A DNA stretch of 9,684 nt, from the NCBI GenBank assembly GCA_023129355.1, contig JAGMCC010000034.1:1-9684 (forward strand), read 5' to 3'. This document shows positions 4,877 through 9,684 of this stretch, piece by piece. Made by a program: the position numbers and the translations under genes. Numbering within the stretch: position 1 is the first letter of the stretch; each line of letters opens with the position of its first letter. The notes beneath the pieces are model-generated. The model did not search any database, was not told the DNA's origin, and saw nothing but the letters and a program-made list of their open reading frames with translations. This DNA is from Dehalococcoidia bacterium. GTDB taxonomy: Bacteria > Chloroflexota > Dehalococcoidia > E44-bin15.

Positions 4877-6538
4877 TTGTTTGACCAGCAAAAGTTTGAG
4901 GAGATTAAAAAGCGGGGATCGGAGTGGGAAAGGAAAGCCTCACAGTCACCGGAGAGGCGAGACCGTTTCGTCACCACCTCGGGACTGCCCATCGAAAGGC
5001 TCTACACCTTAGAGGATATCGCCGGGCTGGACTACCTGGAGGATGTGGGCTTCCCTGGCAAATACCCCTTTGTACGTGGCATTCACTACAACGGGTATCG
5101 CGGGCGGCTGTGGACGATGCGCATGTTCGCCGGCTTTGGTACCGCAGAGGAGACCAACGCCCGTTTCAAATACCTCCTGGAGCATGGGGAAACAGGGCTC
5201 AGTGTTGCCTTCGATATGCCCACCCTTATGGGATACGATACCGATGCCCCACAGGCCGTGGGGGAGTTTGGCAAGTGTGGCGTGGCGATCTCCTCCCTCG
5301 CCGATATGGAGGCGCTTTTTGATGGCATCCCCCTGGACCAGGTAACCACGTCGATGACCATAAACAGCCCCGCATGCGTGATCTGGGCCATGTACATCGC
5401 CGCCGCTGAGAAGCGGGGCATCCCTATGGAGAGGCTCGGAGGCACGATCCAAAACGACATCCTTAAGGAATATATCGCCCAAAATGAGTACATCTTCCCA
5501 CCAAAGCCTTCGATGCGCCTCATTGTGGACACCTTTGAGTTCGGGACGAGGTTCCTCCCTAACTGGAACACCATCAGCATCAGCGGCTATCATATTCGAG
5601 AGGCAGGAGCAACTGCCGCCCAGGAGCTGGCCTTCACCCTCGCAGATGGGCTGACCTATGTCGAGGCGGGGGTGGAGCGAGGTTTAAAGGTGGATGATTT
5701 CGCCCCCAAGCTTAGCTTCTTCTTCAATGTGCACAACGACTTCTTTGAGGAGATCGCCAAGTTTCGCGCCGCTCGCCGCATCTGGGCACGGGAGATAAAG
5801 CGAAGGTTCAACCCCCAAAATGAGCGCTCCCTGTGGCTTCGCTTCCATGCCCAGACAGCGGGCTGTTCCCTAACGGCACAGCAGCCCGAGAACAATATCG
5901 TGCGCGTCACCCTTCAAGCCCTCGCCTCAGTGCTGGGAGGGACCCAGTCGCTGCACACAAATTCAATGGATGAGGTATGGGCTCTACCCGCGGAGAAGGC
6001 AGCCCTTATCGCCCTGAGGACACAGCAAGTCATCGCCTATGAGAGCGGGGTTACCGCAAGCGTCGATCCCCTGGGTGGCAGCTTTATGGTGGAGGCACTC
6101 ACTAACAAAATGGAGGAGGCTTGCTATAACTATTTCGACAGGATTGATTCCTTAGGAGGGGTGATCCCCGCCATCGAGAAGGGCTTCTTGCAGCGGGAGA
6201 TCGCCGAGGCTGCCTACCGCTACCAGCAGGAGATCGATAGCAGGGAGCGCATCATTGTCGGTCTCAACGATTATGTGATCGATGAACCCTTGACCATTCC
6301 TATCCTGCAGATGGATGAGGAGGGCGAAAAAACGCATCTGGAGAGGTTGAATCGGGTGCGCCGGGAGCGAATAGCCAGGGATGTGGCGAAAAGGCTTGGC
6401 GAGATAAAGCGTGCCGCCCAGGGGTCGGAGAACCTCATGCCCCATATTCTGGAAGCGGTGCGCTCCTATGCCACCCTGGGCGAGATCTGCGGCGTGCTGC
6501 GCGAGGTCTTCGGGGAATACAGACCCACGGAGGTTTGA
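4877..6538 (+). CDS. icmA: Coenzyme-B12-dependent acyl-CoA mutase large subunit, isobutyryl-CoA mutase-like
   Basis: A 553-residue catalytic (TIM-barrel) subunit of the methylmalonyl-CoA mutase family without the B12-binding domain. The TTG start is supported by GGGGGTG 6 nt upstream and by the family-typical MFDxxKxEEIKKxxxEW opening. Family blocks: RMFAGFGTAEETN (82-94), LSVAFDMPT (108-116), TINSPA (161-166), GGTIQNDILKEY (188-199), SISGYHIREAGA (234-245). Numbering runs exactly 5 below Propionibacterium mutase (Gln197 is 192, His244 is 239). The two substrate-carboxylate residues Tyr89 and Arg207 are Phe84 and Gln202 here. Phe and Gln at these places define isobutyryl-CoA mutase IcmA, so interconversion of isobutyryl- and butyryl-CoA is more likely than of succinyl- and methylmalonyl-CoA. 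A separate B12-binding small subunit is required but is not in this window. A dead cobO precedes it. Confidence 0.85.
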   Translation: MFDQQKFEEIKKRGSEWERKASQSPERRDRFVTTSGLPIERLYTLEDIAGLDYLEDVGFPGKYPFVRGIHYNGYRGRLWTMRMFAGFGTAEETNARFKYLLEHGETGLSVAFDMPTLMGYDTDAPQAVGEFGKCGVAISSLADMEALFDGIPLDQVTTSMTINSPACVIWAMYIAAAEKRGIPMERLGGTIQNDILKEYIAQNEYIFPPKPSMRLIVDTFEFGTRFLPNWNTISISGYHIREAGATAAQELAFTLADGLTYVEAGVERGLKVDDFAPKLSFFFNVHNDFFEEIAKFRAARRIWAREIKRRFNPQNERSLWLRFHAQTAGCSLTAQQPENNIVRVTLQALASVLGGTQSLHTNSMDEVWALPAEKAALIALRTQQVIAYESGVTASVDPLGGSFMVEALTNKMEEACYNYFDRIDSLGGVIPAIEKGFLQREIAEAAYRYQQEIDSRERIIVGLNDYVIDEPLTIPILQMDEEGEKTHLERLNRVRRERIARDVAKRLGEIKRAAQGSENLMPHILEAVRSYATLGEICGVLREVFGEYRPTEV

Positions 6539-6556
6539 TCGGTAAAGGAAGAACAA

Positions 6557-6601
6557 ATGAGCACCCTGAGCGTGATTAAGGCTGACTCCTGCCCACCATA
6601 A
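6557..6601 (+). pseudogene. Possible start relic of class V fructose-1,6-bisphosphatase
   Basis: Behind a fair Shine-Dalgarno (AAAGGAAG, 6544-6551), ATG 6557 encodes MSTLSVIKAD, then SCPP and a stop. The LSVIKAD core is how class V (archaeal-type, aldolase/phosphatase) FBPases usually begin, where it continues with a Val-Gly-Gly-x-x-Gly-His metal-binding stretch that is missing here. If correct, only ten codons survive before a deletion. The match is seven residues, so chance is a real alternative. The remainder of the 6602-6845 spacer shows no gene I recognise, only a small hairpin (6705-6720). Confidence 0.35.
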
Positions 6602-6704
6602 TGTCTAGGGTTTCCCACGTCTAAATAATTACGCTCAGGCGGCCTCGGCAAGATCCTTATGAGTTCGTTTAGCAGCCTATCCACCGGCCAGCTAGGATAG
6701 ATAA

Positions 6705-6720
6705 GTTCCCCTCAGGGAAC
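6705..6720. repeat. Short hairpin in the mutase-clpC spacer
   Basis: GTTCCC (6705-6710), a 4-nt loop, GGGAAC (6715-6720). It is a perfect 6-bp stem without a T-run after it on either strand, so at best a weak or factor-dependent terminator for the mutase transcript. Confidence 0.35.
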
Positions 6721-6845
6721 CCCACTTAATAGCCTAACCCTCCGTCATCCCGCCATAAAAGCAGGAGAACCCTCGTTTTATACGTTACCTTTTTCGCTCT
6801 GGGCGCAGCGCCTGTAGCCTTGGATCAGGACGCGGCACAGTATAG

Positions 6846-6865
6846 ACTCTTTTCTTTTTAAGAGT
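6846..6865. promoter_or_regulatory. Inverted repeat upstream of clpC, candidate operator
   Basis: ACTCTT (6846-6851), 8 nt, AAGAGT (6860-6865). The right half overlaps the candidate -35 of the clpC promoter, where a repressor would act. It is not the CIRCE sequence (TTAGCACTC-N9-GAGTGCTAA) nor the CtsR heptad repeat. A lineage-specific heat-shock or stress regulator site is possible, and so is chance. Confidence 0.35.
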
Positions 6866-6886
6866 AGTGTGATAAAATATTATAAC
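6858..6886 (+). promoter_or_regulatory. clpC: Candidate clpC promoter
   Basis: TTAAGA (6858-6863), 17 bp, TATAAC (6881-6886, five of six matches). An overlapping alternative is the extended -10 TGA-TAAAAT at 6870-6878. Either gives a short leader ending in the purine-rich GGAGAGGGAG ribosome site before ATG 6920. Confidence 0.5.
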
Positions 6887-6919
6887 CGGCTAGCTCATAG
6901 AGTTATTTCGGAGAGGGAG

Positions 6920-9382
6920 ATGTCCAGTAGATTTGAGAAGTTTACCGAGAGAGCGCGCAAGGTGCTCAGCCTGTCCCAAGAGGAAGCTCAACGCTTCAAC
7001 CATAACTATATTGGCACCGAGCACATACTGCTCGGTTTGGTTCGGGAGGGTGAGGGCGTTGCCGCCAAGGTTCTTGCCAGCCTCGGTGTGGAACTCGATA
7101 AGGTGCGCAGCGCTGTGGAATATATTATCGGGCGAGGTGAAAAAAGCGTTAGCGGGGAGATGGGGCTTACCCCTCGAGCGAAGCGGGTTATCGAACTCGC
7201 TGTAGACGAGGCACGGCGCCTTAATCACAATTACATCGGTACCGAGCATCTCCTTCTAGGGCTATTGCGCGAGGAGGAGGGTGTGGCCGCTGGCGTGCTG
7301 GAAAGCCTGGGCATCAGCCTGGACAAGGTACGTACTGAGACGGTGCGCCTCCTCAACCAGAGCATATCCCAAGCTCATACTGGCATCCGTACCGCCTCAA
7401 GGACCCCTACTCTGGACCAACTCAGCGTAGATTTGACCGAGGCGGCCCGTAAAGGGAAGCTAGACCCTGTTATTGGACGCAATAAAGAGATCGAGCGACT
7501 CATTCAAATTCTGAGCCGGCGCACCAAGAACAATCCCTGTCTGATTGGCGAACCCGGAGTGGGCAAGACGGCCATTGTGGAAGGACTGGCCCATCGCATT
7601 GCGGCCGACGATGTCCCGCAACCCTTGCAGGGTCGGCGGCTGCTCACTTTGGATATTGGGTCACTGGTGGCAGGGACGAAGTATCGGGGTGAGTTTGAGG
7701 AGCGGTTAAAGAAGGTCATCGATGAGGTCAAGACTGCGGGCAACTGCACCCTCTTCATCGATGAAATACATACCATTGTCGGTGCTGGCGCTGCAGAAGG
7801 CGCTGTTGACGCCTCCAGTATTCTAAAGCCCCCCCTTGCCCGTGGGGAGCTGCAATGCATCGGGGCAACCACCGCCGACGATTATCGAAAACATCTGGAG
7901 AAAGATGCAGCACTGGAACGCAGGTTTCAGCCCATCACTGTCGGGGAGCCTTCCGTTGAGGAAACTGTGGCGATCCTGCAGGGTATCAAGAGCCGATACG
8001 AGGAGCATCATCAATTGACTATAAACGATGAGGCGATCAATACCGCAGCGGCACTGGCGGCAAGATATATCCCCGATCGCCTCCTCCCCGATAAGGCTAT
8101 CGACCTGATCGATGAAGCATCCTCCCGGGTGCGGATCAGGAATCTCTACGCACCCGCCGGCTTAAGGGAGGCGATACAGACTCTAGAGACGCTGCGGCAT
8201 GATAAGGAGACAGCCATCGCCACCCAGGAGTACGAGCGCGCCTCAGAGCTACGGAATCGCGAGCTGGAGCTTGGCGAGAAGGTAGAGGAAATACAAGAAG
8301 AGCAGCGGGAGGAACAGAAGGCGGCGCAGCCCGTAGTTACTGCAGAGGACATCTCCGAGGTGGTGAGTATGTGGACCGGGATCCCGGTGACTAGCCTGGC
8401 TCAGGATGAGACAACCCGCCTGCTTCAGATGGAGGAGGTGCTGCATCGTCGAATCATCGGCCAGGATGAGGCGATTAGTGTTATCGCTAAAGCGGTGAGG
8501 CGGGCTCGGGCCGGGCTGAAGGATCCCAGGCATCCCATTGGCAGCTTCATCTTCCTGGGTCCCACAGGGGTTGGCAAGACAGAGCTGGTGCGCGTGCTCG
8601 CCGAATTCATGTTCGGGAGCAGAGATGCCCTGATCAGGCTGGATATGTCAGAGTTTATGGAGAAGCATGCGGTGGCTCGGCTTGTTGGGGCACCACCGGG
8701 TTATATCGGCTACGATGAGGGGGGACAACTCACCGAGGCGGTGAGGCGAAAGGGCTACTCAGCGATCCTGCTGGATGAGATTGAGAAGGCAGACCCCGAT
8801 GTGTTCAATATACTTCTCCAGATCTTCGATGATGGCCACCTCACCGATGCTAAGGGAAGGCGGGTCGATTTCCGCAATACCATCATCGTTATGACCAGCA
8901 ATATCGGCGCCGAGTTAATAAAAAGGGATACTACCCTGGGCTTTGCCACCAAGACCGATGAGGCGAAAACCCAGCAGCAGGTCTACGAGAGGATGAAGGG
9001 AAAGGTGCTCGATGAGGTGAAGAAGTTCTTCCGGCCAGAGTTCCTCAACCGCATCGACGGTACCGTGGTGTTCCATGCCCTGAGCAAGGACCATATCAGG
9101 CAGATCGTCGATCTGATGCTTCGCGAGGTCTGGCAGGAGCTTGCAGAGAAGACGGTAAAGCTGGAGGCAACCGACGCGGCGAAAACCCTGCTCGGCGAGA
9201 AAGGCTACGACCCCGTCTTCGGGGCGCGTCCCTTGCGCCGCGCGATTCAGGATTTGGTGGAGGACCCACTTTCGGAGGCCTTCCTGCGCGGGGATTTCGG
9301 AGCTGGAGATACGGTGCTTGTGGACTGCGAGGATGACAAAATCGTGATTCGAACCCTAGAGGTGGCAACGTCCCCTCCATAA
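6920..9382 (+). CDS. clpC: ATP-dependent Clp protease ATP-binding subunit ClpC
   Basis: An 820-residue HSP100 unfoldase that feeds proteins to ClpP in the cytosol. I chose ATG 6920, not the upstream GTG 6869, because GGAGAGGGAG precedes it directly and SSRFEKFTERARKVL is the standard ClpC start. Domains: two Clp-N repeats (about 3-70 and 82-147, each with NHNYIGTEH); first AAA+ module with Walker A GEPGVGKT (210-217), Walker B LFIDE (278-282) and arginine finger region LERRF (332-336); a UVR-type coiled linker (about 425-460); second AAA+ module with Walker A GPTGVGKT (547-554), Walker B ILLDE (616-620) and sensor 2 GARPLRR (768-774). Leu-Gly-Phe 673-675 is the expected ClpP-docking loop. UVR linker and length separate it from ClpB and ClpA. 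All key residues are present. It has its own promoter and terminator; clpP and ctsR/mcsAB are not adjacent here. Confidence 0.97.
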   Translation: MSSRFEKFTERARKVLSLSQEEAQRFNHNYIGTEHILLGLVREGEGVAAKVLASLGVELDKVRSAVEYIIGRGEKSVSGEMGLTPRAKRVIELAVDEARRLNHNYIGTEHLLLGLLREEEGVAAGVLESLGISLDKVRTETVRLLNQSISQAHTGIRTASRTPTLDQLSVDLTEAARKGKLDPVIGRNKEIERLIQILSRRTKNNPCLIGEPGVGKTAIVEGLAHRIAADDVPQPLQGRRLLTLDIGSLVAGTKYRGEFEERLKKVIDEVKTAGNCTLFIDEIHTIVGAGAAEGAVDASSILKPPLARGELQCIGATTADDYRKHLEKDAALERRFQPITVGEPSVEETVAILQGIKSRYEEHHQLTINDEAINTAAALAARYIPDRLLPDKAIDLIDEASSRVRIRNLYAPAGLREAIQTLETLRHDKETAIATQEYERASELRNRELELGEKVEEIQEEQREEQKAAQPVVTAEDISEVVSMWTGIPVTSLAQDETTRLLQMEEVLHRRIIGQDEAISVIAKAVRRARAGLKDPRHPIGSFIFLGPTGVGKTELVRVLAEFMFGSRDALIRLDMSEFMEKHAVARLVGAPPGYIGYDEGGQLTEAVRRKGYSAILLDEIEKADPDVFNILLQIFDDGHLTDAKGRRVDFRNTIIVMTSNIGAELIKRDTTLGFATKTDEAKTQQQVYERMKGKVLDEVKKFFRPEFLNRIDGTVVFHALSKDHIRQIVDLMLREVWQELAEKTVKLEATDAAKTLLGEKGYDPVFGARPLRRAIQDLVEDPLSEAFLRGDFGAGDTVLVDCEDDKIVIRTLEVATSPP

Positions 9383-9435
9383 AGAACACCATGCGGGCAG
9401 AGATGCCACGCCTTAAGGGCATTTGATTAAGCAAC

Positions 9436-9475
9436 CAGCCTTGAAAGCAGAGTCTTTCAAGGCTGAATTTTTATT
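9436..9475 (+). terminator. Rho-independent terminator of clpC
   Basis: A 12-bp perfect stem (9436-9447 with 9454-9465), a 6-nt loop and then AATTTTTATT with five consecutive T at 9468-9472. It begins 53 nt after the clpC stop. Confidence 0.92.
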
Positions 9476-9684
9476 ACCCGCCTCACTCCCCCCATGTCCT
9501 CGTTCCGATAAATAGGTGACACCTTACCGCCATTTTGATCCGCTGTTCCAACTGTAAGGGAGATGACACAATCTCAGCTACAAGGTGGAAAGGCACTGGT
9601 ATGAGACTGCTTCCTCTTGGCCTTCGGCTCGGAGCTTCGGCTTGGCTCGCAATCAAACATGCCTATTTACATAGACACCACCGA
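9476..9684. other. Unassigned sequence after clpC terminator
   Basis: No gene recognised. It holds a compact palindrome AGGTG-A-CACCT (9514-9524), a 13-codon ORF (ATG 9563 to TGA 9602-9604, MTQSQLQGGKALV) with AAGGGAG before its ATG, and an imperfect direct repeat CTTCGGCTCGG/CTTCGGCTTGG (9622-9632, 9635-9645). The combination vaguely recalls the edge of an insertion sequence upstream of a transposase, but no transposase motif is visible before the window ends. Confidence 0.3.

Noticed and set aside
5009..5593. Minus-strand ORF of 194 codons inside the mutase gene
   Set aside because: Lies completely opposite conserved mutase sequence with no motif or start signal of its own.
4877..6538. Annotation as methylmalonyl-CoA mutase proper
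   Set aside because: The family is right, but Phe84 and Gln202 replace the Tyr and Arg that bind the substrate carboxylate, so the specific label is not supported.
6869..6919. Upstream GTG start that would add 17 residues to ClpC
   Set aside because: It lies inside the AT-rich promoter region, lacks a Shine-Dalgarno, and the extra residues are not part of the family; ATG 6920 has a ribosome site and the canonical N-terminus.
1..9684. Hidden defence, prophage or biosynthetic system
   Set aside because: No nuclease, toxin-antitoxin, integrase, CRISPR or secondary-metabolite motifs were found in the intact reading frames; the content is metabolic and proteolytic plus gene relics.

Overview
The window looks like a bacterial chromosome segment, most likely from the Chloroflexota and perhaps the Dehalococcoidia. 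This is inferred from gene content: a ClpC-type AAA+ unfoldase with a UVR linker, an SCP2-type thiolase next to HMG-CoA-synthase/DUF35 sequence, a stand-alone coenzyme-B12 acyl-CoA mutase large subunit, and a lipoprotein with Thr-Pro linkers. There is no marker gene that fixes the taxon. Nearly all genes are on the + strand; the one clear minus-strand gene is a tRNA.

Layout. 1-257: C-terminal end of an HD-GYP phosphodiesterase. 262-342: decayed start of a pilT-like ATPase gene. 428-553: small, very basic ORF behind a good extended -10 promoter. 773-2017: secreted SGNH-like lipoprotein with two Thr-Pro linkers. 2356-2430 (minus): tRNA-Gly(CCC) with encoded CCA, its own promoter and a hairpin terminator. 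2693-3362: wrecked HMG-CoA synthase gene whose C-terminal zinc-ribbon/OB-fold (DUF35) part is still open. 3375-4544: intact SCP2-type thiolase. 4553-4862: cobO (corrinoid adenosyltransferase) relic. 4877-6538: intact B12-dependent acyl-CoA mutase large subunit. 6557-6601: possible relic of a fructose-1,6-bisphosphatase start. 6920-9382: intact clpC, closed by a strong intrinsic terminator at 9436-9475. 9476-9684: no gene recognised.

How the genes fit together. The thiolase, the DUF35 remnant and the mutase point to acyl-CoA carbon-skeleton chemistry. The mutase carries Phe and Gln at the two positions that are Tyr and Arg in methylmalonyl-CoA mutase. That is the isobutyryl-CoA mutase pattern, so a plain 'methylmalonyl-CoA mutase' label is probably wrong.

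The most unusual feature is the density of gene relics. Three are convincing (pilT, HMG-CoA synthase, cobO) and one is tentative (FBPase). They lie between intact, well conserved genes, and each has lost a core segment while keeping recognisable ends. The spacers of this locus are therefore partly fossil genes. No new defence system, CRISPR array, prophage or complete insertion sequence was found.
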